DNA of 64,000 bases from Rhodococcus opacus B4 (GTDB lineage Bacteria; Actinomycetota; Actinomycetes; Mycobacteriales; Mycobacteriaceae): contig NC_012520.1 of the NCBI RefSeq assembly GCF_000010805.1, forward strand, positions 186,001-250,000, given 5' to 3'. The position numbers and the translations under genes were made by a program. Under the pieces are notes generated by a model, which had not been told where the DNA came from, ran no database searches, and saw only the letters and a list, made by a program, of their open reading frames with translations. Of this stretch, positions 8,353-17,261 are shown piece after piece; within the stretch, counting starts at the first letter, position 1, and every line of letters starts with the position of its first letter.

Positions 8353-9354
8353 GGTCCCGTGGGCGTGGGTGGCGGCGACGGCGCGGGCGAGGTCGTCGCC
8401 GCCGGGACCGGTGGGCCAGGGCGCGAGCAGGCTGACCGTGCCGCCCTGCCAGCCCTGCGCCGCCGCGCCGAGGGTGAGCACGTTGTCGCCGCCCTGCCAG
8501 CTGGCGGGTGCGACGAAGCAGCCCGGGCCGCATCCCCGCAGGTCGAGTGGAGCGCCGTCGGTTCCTGCGGCGTCGATCCGCCCGGTCAGGGAAAAGTCCT
8601 GGCCCGGTTCGGGGGCGTAGTAGTCGCCGCGGCGTGGGGTGGACAGCCGTACCACCAGTTGCCCGTCGCTGGCGGCGACGGAGAGTCCGATCTGCCCGGC
8701 GAGGGCGCCCAGGGGCAGGACCGGACCCGTCGGCGCCGGGGGGCCCGGCTGCGGGGAGGTGCCGGCCGGGGTGGTGGAGACCAGGGTGGCGCTGACCGCC
8801 AGCACCGCGATCAACACGATGCTCTCGGCCCGAATCGTACGCCGCATCAGGGCTGTTCGCTCCGGGGCGTGCAGCGATTGCCGCGCCGCGAGCGCTAACC
8901 CGGCGGCGGCGGCGGCGACCAGCACCAGCTTGACCACCAGCACCTGACCGTAGGTGGTGGACAGCAGGGCGGAGAACGGAATCAGCAGCAGGGCGGAGAC
9001 GGTGCCGGTGGCCACCACGACCAGGAAGGTCCCCACCGCCAGCCGGGTGTATCCCGCCAGCACCCACCGCACGGCGGCGCGCTCGCCCCACCAGGCACGC
9101 ACCGCGCGGACCGTGTGCACGAGCGCGCCCACCCAGATCGCGGCGGCCGCCAGGTGCACCGCGGTCAGGAGGCCACCCCAGCCGGGGGCGGCGACGTTGG
9201 CGTGCGAGCGCAGGCCCTCCGCGGCGACGACCAGCACCAGCGGTGCGAGTGTCCACTTCCGGCGGTCGGCGGCGGCCACCACGATCGCCCCGGCCAATCC
9301 GGCGGCCTCGGTGAGCAAGACGAGACCGGGCCGGCTCTGCCACCACATATTCAC
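8350..9354 (-). CDS. copD: CopD-family copper-resistance membrane protein (frameshifted at its end)
   Basis: The in-frame product is 334 residues. The GTG start at 9354 overlaps the copC stop by 4 bases. The N-terminal half has about six hydrophobic helices with the CopD pattern (LLTAVHLAAAAIWVGALVHT, then TYGQVLVVKLVLVAAAAAGL). The C-terminal half is an extracytoplasmic domain with a CGPGCF motif. CopC/CopD pairs handle periplasmic copper. The frame ends at 8350 just as the conserved domain should continue; the rest lies in another frame. Confidence 0.8.
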   Translation of the reverse strand: MNMWWQSRPGLVLLTEAAGLAGAIVVAAADRRKWTLAPLVLVVAAEGLRSHANVAAPGWGGLLTAVHLAAAAIWVGALVHTVRAVRAWWGERAAVRWVLAGYTRLAVGTFLVVVATGTVSALLLIPFSALLSTTYGQVLVVKLVLVAAAAAGLALAARQSLHAPERTALMRRTIRAESIVLIAVLAVSATLVSTTPAGTSPQPGPPAPTGPVLPLGALAGQIGLSVAASDGQLVVRLSTPRRGDYYAPEPGQDFSLTGRIDAAGTDGAPLDLRGCGPGCFVAPASWQGGDNVLTLGAAAQGWQGGTVSLLAPWPTGPGGDDLARAVAATHAHGT

Positions 9355-9989
9355 CTCGCCGGCGACGCGGCGAGGGCAGCGCCGAGGCCGAGGACACCGA
9401 CAAGTCCGATCAGGGCGCCGGCCACCAACGGGGACCGCAGCACCGGCAGGGACGGATTCTCTCGTCGGGCGGTGGTGGTGACGCGTTCGGCGATCAGACC
9501 GCCGAGTGCGACGGCGAGCCCGAGGAGCAGCAGCCACCGCAGGGCGGTATCGGTCCAGGACGTCGACGGGCCGTCGGCCGCGCTGCCGTCACCGGTCAGG
9601 GCGAGGCCGACGGCGAATCGGAAGTCCTGCTCGACCAGGTCTCCGTCGGCGCCGGTCACCTGCCAGCGCACGGTGTAGGTCCCCGCTGCCAAGGTGTCGG
9701 CCGGGCGGGCGGTGAGGACACGCCCGTCCCGGGCGGTTTCGGCGGCGCCCATCGGGATTTCGCGGCCGGCGCCCTCGTGCAGGACGATCGCGGGCGCCCC
9801 GGGGGTGACCGGTTCGTTGAACATCAACGTGATCGACTGCGGTGGGTCGGAGACCGCGGTGTCGGAGCCGGGGTCGGTGAACAGCAGGGTGGGACGGGCG
9901 CCGGCCACCCCCGCCCCGGCACCCGCGGCCGCGGTCAGGGCCAGCAGCAGGAGCAGGCCACGGAACAGGTGGCGGGCGAGGGCGGGCAC
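9351..9989 (-). CDS. copC: CopC-domain copper-binding protein
   Basis: The GTG at 9989 gives a signal peptide (MPALARHLFRGLLLLLALTA) and 212 residues. The mature part is a CopC cupredoxin-like fold: RPTLLFTDPGSDTAVSDPPQ, SITLMFNEPV, then LAAGTYTVRWQVTGADGDLV, followed by two C-terminal membrane helices. Typical CopC proteins bind Cu(II) through an N-terminal His after signal cleavage; here the mature start appears to be ARPTL rather than HA, so the Cu(II) site may be altered. It is translationally coupled to copD and starts 6 bases after the preceding lipoprotein gene. Confidence 0.85.
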   Translation of the reverse strand: MPALARHLFRGLLLLLALTAAAGAGAGVAGARPTLLFTDPGSDTAVSDPPQSITLMFNEPVTPGAPAIVLHEGAGREIPMGAAETARDGRVLTARPADTLAAGTYTVRWQVTGADGDLVEQDFRFAVGLALTGDGSAADGPSTSWTDTALRWLLLLGLAVALGGLIAERVTTTARRENPSLPVLRSPLVAGALIGLVGVLGLGAALAASPAR

Positions 9990-9994
9990 AGTCG

Positions 9995-10816
9995 TCAGTT
10001 CAGGGTGTAGAGCGCCTGGGAGGTGGCGGCGTAGGCGGTGTCGTAGTTGGCTGCGGTCATCGCTTCGACGGTGCCGACCCGGGAGCGTTTCTGCCAGTCC
10101 CGCCCATCCCTGCTGCGCCAGGCGTACCCGTCCTCGTCGATTCCCCACAGCGCATCCCCGGCGCCGGAGACCATCACCAGTCGTGGGGCGTTCGGCACGG
10201 GCGAGAACGTGCGGGCGCCGGTGGTGCTGTGTTCCAGACCCGCCGGGGTCACCGCCCACACCCCGCTGCCGTTGACCGCCAGTGCGCCGGCGACCAGAGA
10301 CGCGCCCGGTGTCCAGGTGGTGCCGCCGTCGGTCGACACGAGCAGCCCGTCCTTGCCGTCGAAACCGACCAGCAGCCGTCCGTCCGTGCTCAGGACATGG
10401 AAGTCGACCTGCCCGGCCAGGGACCGGTCCACCCAGCTGGTGCCGCCGTCGGTGCTGCTGCGCAGCCCAAGCGGGTTGGCGGCCGAACTGGACGCACCGG
10501 GGTGCCCGGACGCGAAGACGGTGTCGGTGTTCGGTACGCCGGTCAGTCCCATGAAGTCGTCGTCGGAGGCGCCGACGCGGGACGTCGTACCGGAGGTGTC
10601 GATGGCGAACAGCCCCGTGTGGGTGCCGGCCAGGACGGCGCCGTCGGCGCCCACGTGCAGTCCGTGCAGGTGGGTCAGTTCGGAGCTCAACTCCACCGTC
10701 GGCACGGCGGCGTCCGGTGTCGTCGTGTCGTCGGCTTGCGAAGAGCAGCCGGCGAGCACGAGCAGGGCGGCGATCCCGGTGGGAAATACGGTGCGGGCGA
10801 TCCGATTGGCAGGCAT
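9995..10816 (-). CDS. Propeller-type lipoprotein (BNR/F510_1955 family)
   Basis: The 273-residue protein carries a lipobox (LLVLAGC). It then has repeated Asp-box-like strands: LRSSTDGGTSWVD, LVSTDGGTTWTP and AWRSRDGRDWQKRS, which indicate a beta-propeller similar to sialidase/BNR-repeat proteins. It begins with HLHGLHVGADG, also seen in proteins annotated F510_1955 in copper gene clusters. The enzymatic role is unknown; the context suggests an extracytoplasmic role in metal resistance. It sits between the multicopper oxidase and copC on the same strand. Confidence 0.75.
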   Translation of the reverse strand: MPANRIARTVFPTGIAALLVLAGCSSQADDTTTPDAAVPTVELSSELTHLHGLHVGADGAVLAGTHTGLFAIDTSGTTSRVGASDDDFMGLTGVPNTDTVFASGHPGASSSAANPLGLRSSTDGGTSWVDRSLAGQVDFHVLSTDGRLLVGFDGKDGLLVSTDGGTTWTPGASLVAGALAVNGSGVWAVTPAGLEHSTTGARTFSPVPNAPRLVMVSGAGDALWGIDEDGYAWRSRDGRDWQKRSRVGTVEAMTAANYDTAYAATSQALYTLN

Positions 10817-10910
10817 GGGGTCTCGTTCTGTGCTCGGCGGGATGAAAAAAGGGGGGGCACCCGTAGCGAAGCCGCCGCGGGTGCTGGGTCCGATGGTGTT
10901 GCGGCGGTGG

Positions 10911-12461
10911 TTATTCGGTGTAGGACAGGGTGGTCATCATCCCGGCCTCACCGTGGTAGAGGTTGTGGCAGTGCACCAGCCACTGGCCGGGGTTGTCCGC
11001 GTCCAGGTCCACCTCGACCGTCTGATTCGGCAGCACCAGGGTGGTGTCCTTGCGGGGACCGGTGCCGTGGCCGTCGACGACCTGGAAGGTGTGCCCGTGC
11101 AGGTGCATGGGGTGAAACATCATGGTCTGGTTGACGAACCGCAGCCGCACCCGCTGCCCCTGGGCGATCGCGAGCGGGGTGTGCTCGTCGTAGGTGGCGC
11201 CGTTGATCGTCCACCGGTACCCGGACATGTCCATGCCCAGCATCAGATCGTGGACCCGATCGGGGTTGCGTAGGCCGAGCCGGACGTCCTCGCGGGACCG
11301 CAGCGCCAGGCCGGTGATCGGGGGTGCGTCGAGCTCGGCAGGCCGGATGGCCGGATCGAGTCGTCCGCCTGCCCCGGTGCGGATCACGGCGAAACCCTGC
11401 CCCTGTTTGCCCTCGGCGGCCGCGACGATCGGGAAGACCCCGTCACCGAGCGTGACGATCGCATCGAAACGCTCCCCCATGCCGATCAGCACCGAGGATC
11501 CTGTGACCGGCTGCATCGGATAGCCGTCGCTGTGGGTGACGGTCAGCTGATGGCCGCCCACGGCGAGGCGGAACGCGGTGTCCGCCCCGGCGTTGATGAT
11601 CCGCAGCCGCACCCGCTGACCGGGGCGGGCCCGCACCGAGAAGGGGTCGGTCCCGAGGGTGCCGTTGATCAGGTAGTAGGGGTAGTCCACGTCCCCGGTG
11701 TCGGCGCCCAGCGGGTTCGCCGGATCGATCGTGGTCCCTATGTCCATCCCGGACATGCCGCCGTGGTCCATGCCCATGCCGCTCATCATCGGCATCCCGC
11801 CCTGGCGCAGTTCATCGAGTTGCTGGTCCGGGGTCCGGCCGCCCACCCCGTCGAGCCAGTCGTCGAGGACCAGGACGGCCTCGAGGTCGTAGTCGCCGCC
11901 CTCGGCCGGGTCTTCGACGATGACCGGGGCGTACAGGCCCCGGTCGAACTGCATCCCGACATGGGGGTGGAGCCAGTGGGTGCCGGCGTCGGGGGCGAGG
12001 AACTCGTAGGTGAACGGGCTGGTGGGGGCGATGGCGGACTGGGTCAGCCCGGGCACCCCGTCCATGTCGTTGCGCAGCGCGATGCCGTGCCAGTGGATGG
12101 TCGACTCGGCCGGCAGATCGTTGGTCAGCTCGGCGCGCAGCAGATCCCCGCGGCGCAGCCGGACTTCCCGGCCGGGAATCCGGTCGTTGTAGGCCCAGGT
12201 ATCGACCTGGACACCGCCCAGGTCGATCCGGGTCGGGCCGGCTTTCAGGGAGGCGGTGACCGTGTTCCCGGTCCCGATAGTGGCTCGCCGGACCTGCTCG
12301 GCCGTCCTCACGGCTGCCGAATCGGGACCGACGGCGGTGGGCGCCGGTCCGGGGCCACCACCCCTGCTGCACGCGCCCGCAGCCGCCACGGCCCCCAGGC
12401 CGGCCAGCGCCAGAAAGTTCCGACGCGACAGGCGGGCGGCACCGGGAAACTGTTCGATCAT
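10911..12461 (-). CDS. mmcO: Multicopper oxidase (MmcO-like), Tat lipoprotein
   Basis: The 516-residue protein starts at ATG 12461 with a Tat signal (RLSRRNFLALAGLGAVAAAG) followed by a lipobox Cys. All copper ligand motifs are visible: IHWHG, HWLHPH, HPMHLHGH and, near the C-terminus, HCHNLYHGEAGMM. A Met/His-rich insert (MPMMSGMGMDHGGMSGMD) resembles the Cu(I)-sensing regions of CueO-type oxidases. Mycobacterial MmcO oxidises Cu(I) to less permeable Cu(II) outside the membrane. The genes upstream on the same strand match the Rv0847-Rv0849 neighbourhood of M. tuberculosis, where MmcO is Rv0846c. A large hairpin lies 50-92 bases upstream. Confidence 0.93.
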   Translation of the reverse strand: MIEQFPGAARLSRRNFLALAGLGAVAAAGACSRGGGPGPAPTAVGPDSAAVRTAEQVRRATIGTGNTVTASLKAGPTRIDLGGVQVDTWAYNDRIPGREVRLRRGDLLRAELTNDLPAESTIHWHGIALRNDMDGVPGLTQSAIAPTSPFTYEFLAPDAGTHWLHPHVGMQFDRGLYAPVIVEDPAEGGDYDLEAVLVLDDWLDGVGGRTPDQQLDELRQGGMPMMSGMGMDHGGMSGMDIGTTIDPANPLGADTGDVDYPYYLINGTLGTDPFSVRARPGQRVRLRIINAGADTAFRLAVGGHQLTVTHSDGYPMQPVTGSSVLIGMGERFDAIVTLGDGVFPIVAAAEGKQGQGFAVIRTGAGGRLDPAIRPAELDAPPITGLALRSREDVRLGLRNPDRVHDLMLGMDMSGYRWTINGATYDEHTPLAIAQGQRVRLRFVNQTMMFHPMHLHGHTFQVVDGHGTGPRKDTTLVLPNQTVEVDLDADNPGQWLVHCHNLYHGEAGMMTTLSYTE

Positions 12462-12510
12462 GCACAACTCCTGTTCGAGCGCGGAGGGCGGCGCGGGACT
12501 CCGGCCGTGA

Positions 12511-12553
12511 ACCCCACCCCAATCTACGTAGTTGCATAGTAGATGGGGTGGGG
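12511..12553. promoter_or_regulatory. Large imperfect inverted repeat upstream of mmcO
   Basis: CCCCACCCC-A-ATCTAC is mirrored by GTAGAT-GGGGTGGGG around an 11-base centre, giving about 15 paired bases with one bulged A. It lies in the 125-base gap between the MFS and oxidase genes and has no T-run. The inner ATCTACGTAG half resembles the candidate BlaI operator at 17041-17070, so a regulatory site is favoured over a terminator. Confidence 0.5.
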
Positions 12554-12586
12554 TGGGGGTCTGACCAGGGCGTTGCCTTCGGCGAC

Positions 12587-13876
12587 CTAGCGGGCGGCCG
12601 GTACCTCGTCGCCCTCGGGTGCGGGGGTCTGCGCCGGCGGCGGGGCGAGCTGGGCGGACCGGTCGAGCAGATACAGGGCACCCACACACACCGCCCCGAC
12701 GACGGTCAGCGCCACCCAGATCAGCGCACCCAGATCGGCGTCGCGCAGGATCCCGAAGACGGCGCCGGTGCCCAGGTTGCCGAGCAGGATGCCGATCCCG
12801 ACGACGGTGTTGTAGAAGCCGTAGTGGGTGGCGACGAGCTTGCCGCCGGATAGGGCGACGACGGTGTCCATCTCGAACGGAAATACCGCGGCGGTGCCGA
12901 CGGCCAACAGCGCCGCGGTCAGCACCAGGGCACCGGCGGCGGCCCACCCGCCGAGGGCGGCCGGACTGGGCAGCAGGATCAGCGGAAGGAAGGCCAGCGC
13001 CATGATGGCCATCCCGACGACCAGGCTGCGTCCCGAACCCCACCGGCGGGAGAACCAGGAGGTGATCCTCAGCTGCCCGGCGATCGCCACTACCCCGGAC
13101 ACCACGAACAGCGAGGTCACCAGGGCGGTGTCGGACCGCTCGTCCCCGGCCACCACGGCCGCCTGCAGGGGCAGCGCCAGATAGATCTGGAACGAGAGCA
13201 CGTAGGACCCGATCATCGCCACTGCGAACAGGACGAAGGGCCGGTTGGCGACCACTACACGCCAGTCCTCGAGCACCGAGGTCTTGGCCGCGGCCGTCTC
13301 GGCCCGATGCGCGGGCAGCGCCCAGATCTGCACGATCGTCAGCACGGCGAAGACCGCGGCCGCCGCCAGCGAGGTGACCCGGAAATCGAGGGTGGTCAGG
13401 GCGAGCCCGATCAGGGGGCCCAGCAGAATGCCGGCCTGGTAGAAGACGTTGAAGGTGGCGAACGCCTCGACCCGACGGGGGCCGGCGTCGGCGGCCAGAT
13501 AGGCCCGCACGGCCGGGTTGAACAGCGCTCCGGCGAACCCGGTCGCGACCGAGGCGAGCAGGATCGCCGGCAGTGATTCCACGGCGGCGAGCAGGACGAA
13601 CCCGGCGACCCGCAGCAGGCAGCCGGCGACGATCAGGGGTTTGTAGCCGAGGCGGTCGGCGAGGGTGCCGCCGAGGAGGAACATCCCCTGCTGGGAGAAG
13701 TTCCGCATGCCCAGGACCAGCCCGACCGCCCACGCCGCCAGTCCCAGGGGGCCGGCCAGGTAGCCGGCCAGATACGGCATCAGCATGTAGAAGCCCACGT
13801 TGATGGAGAACTGGTTGACCATCAGCACTTGGCTGGGCCGGTCGAAGCTGCGGAACTGGGTCAGAAGGTTCTTCAT
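12587..13876 (-). CDS. MFS transporter (Rv0849/MdtH-like)
   Basis: The 429-residue protein has twelve predicted helices. The family signature [15 protein letters not shown] lies between helices 2 and 3. The start ATG at 13876 overlaps the stop of the CysK2-like gene by 4 bases, so the two are translationally coupled. The same pair (CysK2 then MFS) occurs as Rv0848-Rv0849 in M. tuberculosis. The substrate is unknown; a thiol or metal-thiol product of the partner enzyme is an attractive guess. Confidence 0.82.
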   Translation of the reverse strand: MKNLLTQFRSFDRPSQVLMVNQFSINVGFYMLMPYLAGYLAGPLGLAAWAVGLVLGMRNFSQQGMFLLGGTLADRLGYKPLIVAGCLLRVAGFVLLAAVESLPAILLASVATGFAGALFNPAVRAYLAADAGPRRVEAFATFNVFYQAGILLGPLIGLALTTLDFRVTSLAAAAVFAVLTIVQIWALPAHRAETAAAKTSVLEDWRVVVANRPFVLFAVAMIGSYVLSFQIYLALPLQAAVVAGDERSDTALVTSLFVVSGVVAIAGQLRITSWFSRRWGSGRSLVVGMAIMALAFLPLILLPSPAALGGWAAAGALVLTAALLAVGTAAVFPFEMDTVVALSGGKLVATHYGFYNTVVGIGILLGNLGTGAVFGILRDADLGALIWVALTVVGAVCVGALYLLDRSAQLAPPPAQTPAPEGDEVPAAR

Positions 13877-14985
13877 GAAACGCTCTCGGTGGGGTCGACC
13901 ACGGTGGCGCACCGGGTCCAGGACTGGACGACGTGGTCGGTCGGGTGGTCGATGGTCGCCGGTTCGGTGGGCGGGTTGGCGTCGAGCAGGCCGTGCTCGG
14001 CGCAGTAGTCGTCGTTGTAGATGGTGTCGAAGTAGCGCTGCGGGCCGTCGGGGAAGATGGCCGCGACCCGGGTCTCCGGTGGGCTGGTGCGGGCGATCCA
14101 ACCGGCGGTCAGGGCGACGGCACCGACGCTCCAGCCGCCGCTGGCGTGGTGGGTGGCCGCCAGGGTTCGGCAGGACCAGACCGCTTCGTGGGGGGCCACC
14201 CAGTGCACTTCGTCGAAGGCGGGGTAGTCGATGTTGTCGGGGTAGATGCTCGAGCCCAGCCCGCGCATGAGCCGGGTACCGGCGGGTTGCCCGAAGATGG
14301 TCGATCCGACGGTGTCGACGCCGACCAGTTTCAGGTCGGGGCAGAACCGGCGCAGCACGCGGGCGACGCCGGCGGAGTGTCCGCCGGTGCCCACCGAGCA
14401 CACCAGGGTGTCGACGCGGCCGAGCTGGGCGATCAGTTCGAGGGCGAGTGACTCGTACGCGTCGACGTTGTCGGGGTTGGTGTACTGATCCGGGCACCAG
14501 GACCCTGGATGGGCGCTCAGGAGTTCGCGGACCTTCTCGCGCCGGGCCTGTTGCCAGCCGCCGGTGGGGTGCGGTGTGGTGACCAACTCGACGTGGGCGC
14601 CGTAGGCGGCGAGCATGTTGTGCACGATCGGCTCCAGGCCGGGGTCGGTGACCAGGGTGACGGGATGGTGATGGGTGATCCCGGCCAGGGCCAGACCCAA
14701 CCCGAGGGTTCCGCTGGTGGATTCGATGATCATCGCCCCGGGTGCGAGGTCGCCGCGCGCCTTGGCCTTCTCGACCATGTGCAGGGCGGGGCGGTCCTTC
14801 ATCCCCCCGGGGTTGGAGCCTTCGAGCTTCGCCCAGAAGCCCCGGCCTGTGTCGGCGAACGGTTCTCCGATCCACAGGACGGGAGTGTTGCCGACCATGG
14901 TGCTCGGTTGCGGGCAACGGCCGGCGGTGCTCGGCAGGTGGCTGGCGGACGGTGGAACGAGGGTGGAGGGAACAGCACTGTTCAT
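13873..14985 (-). CDS. cysK2: PLP-dependent cysteine synthase-like enzyme (CysK2 type)
   Basis: From ATG 14985 ([12 protein letters not shown]) the protein has 370 residues. It shows the fold-type II PLP signature [12 protein letters not shown] with the Schiff-base Lys, the substrate loop [12 protein letters not shown] and the phosphate-binding loop [10 protein letters not shown]. tuberculosis CysK2 (Rv0848) makes S-sulfocysteine from O-phosphoserine and thiosulfate. The order lpqS-cysK2-MFS beside a multicopper oxidase is conserved there, and lpqS and mmcO belong to the copper-responsive RicR regulon. A thiol or sulfur-metabolite role in copper defence is inferred. Confidence 0.82.
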   Translation of the reverse strand: MNSAVPSTLVPPSASHLPSTAGRCPQPSTMVGNTPVLWIGEPFADTGRGFWAKLEGSNPGGMKDRPALHMVEKAKARGDLAPGAMIIESTSGTLGLGLALAGITHHHPVTLVTDPGLEPIVHNMLAAYGAHVELVTTPHPTGGWQQARREKVRELLSAHPGSWCPDQYTNPDNVDAYESLALELIAQLGRVDTLVCSVGTGGHSAGVARVLRRFCPDLKLVGVDTVGSTIFGQPAGTRLMRGLGSSIYPDNIDYPAFDEVHWVAPHEAVWSCRTLAATHHASGGWSVGAVALTAGWIARTSPPETRVAAIFPDGPQRYFDTIYNDDYCAEHGLLDANPPTEPATIDHPTDHVVQSWTRCATVVDPTESVS

Positions 14986-15092
14986 GATGAGTAGTCCCTG
15001 TATCGACTGCGACGACGGCAGTAAGTGAGTGATGGGCAGCACGAGCTGGGCCACGAGGACCAAAAGTCCTCAGATGGCCTGCGGGCTGCTGA

Positions 15093-15515
15093 TCAGCACC
15101 TGTTGATACAGAGTTCGTTCAGAACGGTCCGGCCGTGCCGGATGGGAATGGGTAGATCCGGCGGCGCCCGCGGGGTCAGCGGCACCGACATCAGCACCAG
15201 CACCACGGCCAGGGCGATCGCGACGACCGCGGCGACGGTCAGCGGGCGGAGCGGATTGTCGGAGCGGGGCATTGCGACGACGGTGTGCGTCTCGTGCGAC
15301 AGGTGGGTCGATCCGTCATCGATGTGCGCGTGCCCGGGAGCGGATTCCTCGGCTGGCATGGATGTTGTGGACGAGGAGACGTGCACGTCCTCGCCCTGGT
15401 GATCGTGCGCCAGAAAGATCCCGCACTGGGCGATCGTGTGGGCGAGTAAATAGAGGGCAGCGGCGACCGCAACAACCGTCCGCATACGCGGGGGGCGTAT
15501 CGCAAAGGCCGTCAC
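15093..15515 (-). CDS. lpqS: LpqS-like copper-induced envelope protein
   Basis: The 140-residue protein starts at GTG 15515, or at ATG 15485 (MRTVVAVAAALYLLAHTIAQ). An N-terminal helix precedes a His-rich stretch (CGIFLAHDHQGEDVHV, then HAHIDDGSTHLSHETH), a second helix and a short tail ending in CINRC. Size, layout and position immediately upstream of cysK2 match LpqS (Rv0847) of M. tuberculosis. The Cys at the end of the first helix does not form a canonical lipobox (AQC). The His clusters suggest copper binding outside the membrane. Confidence 0.65.
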   Translation of the reverse strand: MTAFAIRPPRMRTVVAVAAALYLLAHTIAQCGIFLAHDHQGEDVHVSSSTTSMPAEESAPGHAHIDDGSTHLSHETHTVVAMPRSDNPLRPLTVAAVVAIALAVVLVLMSVPLTPRAPPDLPIPIRHGRTVLNELCINRC

Positions 15516-15601
15516 AATTTCCCGACTCTAGCAGCGCGTACCTGGGCGCCGGTCCAGTTGATCGGCGGACACCAGGGCCTCCCGGGCGCGATATCCACTG
15601 G

Positions 15602-16564
15602 TCAGGAAGCCATCGGCAGGCACCACATGGTTCCGGTCACCTCGAGGACAGCCAACGCGAGCGGGGCGGCGGTCACCATCGCGACCACGGCGGCCGACAG
15701 CAGGCACACCCGCACCTTTGCGGTCCGCCGCGGCGGTGACGCCAGTCGTCCGGCCCGGTCCAGCAGGGCGATATTGCCGGCGCCGAGGGCCCCGTCGGGA
15801 ACCTGGGCCGGAGCGCACAACGCGAGCAGCCCCGAGAGCAGGGCCCGCGAGCCGTGCGCGCGCGCCGCCGAGTCGTCCGCGCACATCTCCAGCAGGCGGC
15901 CGACCTCCACCGCACCGGCGGTGAACAGGGTCATGCCGGGCAACGAGGCGGCGAGCACCCGCAGAACGGCCAGGATCTGAGCGTGGTGCCCGGCCAGATG
16001 GGCGCGCTCGTGGGCCAGGACCGCCTGGACCTGCCGGTCATCGAGTGCGGCGAGGGCGGCGGTGGTGATCACCACGGCGTGCGGTCGCCCGGCGGCGCAG
16101 TAGGCGGCGCGCTCGGCATTGTCGATGACCACGGCGTCGACACCGCGCACCTGGTGGCCGATGAGGCGGGCCCGGCGGGCATGACCGTGGGTGCGGATCC
16201 GCAGCCGCATCAGCCCGACAGCGAGTCGGCCGGTGATCCACACGGTGATCGACACCACTGCCGTGGCCGCCGCGACTCCGGCCACCTCGAATGCGGTGTC
16301 GGCACCGCCGAGGCTCTCCTGCAGGCGGGCAAGGCAGGCCCCGAGCAGCGACTCGCCGGGACGAGCCCGATACCGGAGAAGGTCGAGAACAAGCAGCAGT
16401 GCGGCCATCGCCCACGAGAGCACCACACTGGCGATGGCCGCCGACCAGGCGATCACCCCCAGACGCGGGGCGAGGCCGCCATGGGTGATGCGGCGCAACA
16501 CCGGCGGACCGAGGACGGCGACGAGCCCGCTGAACAGGGGGAAGCAGGCCGCTGCGCTCATCAT
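15602..16564 (-). CDS. M56-family membrane metalloprotease (BlaR1-like)
   Basis: The 320-residue protein has several membrane helices and the zinc-protease motif VLAHERAHLAGHHAQ with a downstream GRLLEMCADDSAARA that supplies the third ligand. It lacks the C-terminal penicillin-binding sensor domain of true BlaR1, so it cannot sense beta-lactams the same way. The ATG overlaps the blaI-like stop by 4 bases. In BlaR1/BlaI systems the protease relieves repression by the partner. Here the copper and thiol-redox neighbours point to metal or thiol stress as the signal. Confidence 0.85.
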   Translation of the reverse strand: MMSAAACFPLFSGLVAVLGPPVLRRITHGGLAPRLGVIAWSAAIASVVLSWAMAALLLVLDLLRYRARPGESLLGACLARLQESLGGADTAFEVAGVAAATAVVSITVWITGRLAVGLMRLRIRTHGHARRARLIGHQVRGVDAVVIDNAERAAYCAAGRPHAVVITTAALAALDDRQVQAVLAHERAHLAGHHAQILAVLRVLAASLPGMTLFTAGAVEVGRLLEMCADDSAARAHGSRALLSGLLALCAPAQVPDGALGAGNIALLDRAGRLASPPRRTAKVRVCLLSAAVVAMVTAAPLALAVLEVTGTMWCLPMAS

Positions 16565-16941
16565 GGGGCGGCGTCCTCGTCGGTGGCCATGCGTTGCAAC
16601 GCCATCCGAAGTCCGGCGGCCTCCTCCTCACTCATCTGCTCGAAGAAGTGGGTCAAGACCACATCGGACCTGCCGCCGGATTCGAACGCCTCACGCATCA
16701 GCCGGGCACTGTGCTCCTCCCGGGTTAGGGTGGGCCAGTACCGGAATGCCTTGCCGCTGCGCTCACGCTCGAGCCATCCCTTGCGGTGCAGGTTGTCCAT
16801 CGTCGACATCACGGTGGTGTAGGCGATCTCGCGGCCCCGGGCCATGTCGTCGAACACCTCACGGACCGTGGTCGATCCCTCTCGATCCCACAGCCGTTCC
16901 ATCACTACCGCTTCGAGTTCTCCGAACCCGCGCACCCGCAT
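16561..16941 (-). CDS. BlaI/CopY-family winged-helix repressor
   Basis: The 126-residue protein has the Penicillinase_R fold: FGELEAVVMERLWDREGSTT, VREVFDDM, then YTTVMSTMDNLHRKGWLERE. This family includes BlaI, MecI and the copper repressor CopY. No CxCxxxxCxC zinc/copper motif of CopY is present, so control probably depends on the M56 partner. It is divergent from a Cys/Met-rich peptide and the TlpA/CcdA genes, with palindromes in the shared 176-base gap. Confidence 0.88.
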   Translation of the reverse strand: MRVRGFGELEAVVMERLWDREGSTTVREVFDDMARGREIAYTTVMSTMDNLHRKGWLERERSGKAFRYWPTLTREEHSARLMREAFESGGRSDVVLTHFFEQMSEEEAAGLRMALQRMATDEDAAP

Positions 16942-17040
16942 CGCGCCCTCCCACCGTCTTCGCCGTCCCAGCGTACGACGTCCCGGCCCGGTTCCTGCGC
17001 CTCGGTCGTGCGCCCACCTGCGGCGACGTCACAGAACACC

Positions 17041-17070
17041 ACTATCTACTATCTACGTACGTAGTACGTA
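17041..17070. promoter_or_regulatory. Candidate BlaI operator
   Basis: The divergent gap holds CTACGTACGTAG, a perfect 12-base palindrome at 17053-17064, preceded by a second CTATCTACT copy. The sequence is AT-rich compared with its surroundings. The ATCTACGTA half-site recurs in the hairpin upstream of mmcO (12522-12530), hinting that the same repressor controls both. Confidence 0.6.
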
Positions 17071-17117
17071 TATTGAGTTCGGAAGCTGATGTGAATCGAC
17101 GAGGAGGCGTGGAAACG

Positions 17118-17225
17118 ATGCTGGACATGGTGAGCAATCTGCAGGCGTGGTGGGACTGTCAGATGATGATGAGCGGCCAGATGTGTCAGATGTGTGACAT
17201 GTGCTCGATGATGATGCCCTCGTAA
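17118..17225 (+). CDS. 35-residue Cys/Met-rich peptide
   Basis: The ATG at 17118 follows a good ribosome-binding site (gaggaggcg) and opens MLDMVSNLQAWWDCQ, then MMMSGQMCQMCDMCSMMMPS, ending at a TAA. It has four Cys and ten Met in 35 residues, a composition expected of a Cu(I)-binding peptide; the CxxC-x2-C spacing recalls metallothioneins such as mycobacterial MymT, without alignment to it. It is the first gene after the BlaI-type operator and leads into the TlpA/CcdA genes. A GTG start at 17092 would add nine residues. I know of no named family for it. Confidence 0.72.
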   Translation: MLDMVSNLQAWWDCQMMMSGQMCQMCDMCSMMMPS

Positions 17226-17261
17226 TCGATTGAGAGTCTTTCGGATTCAGAGAACCACGGT

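Noticed and set aside
15602..16941. Beta-lactam sensing BlaR1/BlaI system
   Set aside because: The M56 protein ends without a penicillin-binding sensor domain and no beta-lactamase or PBP gene is near.
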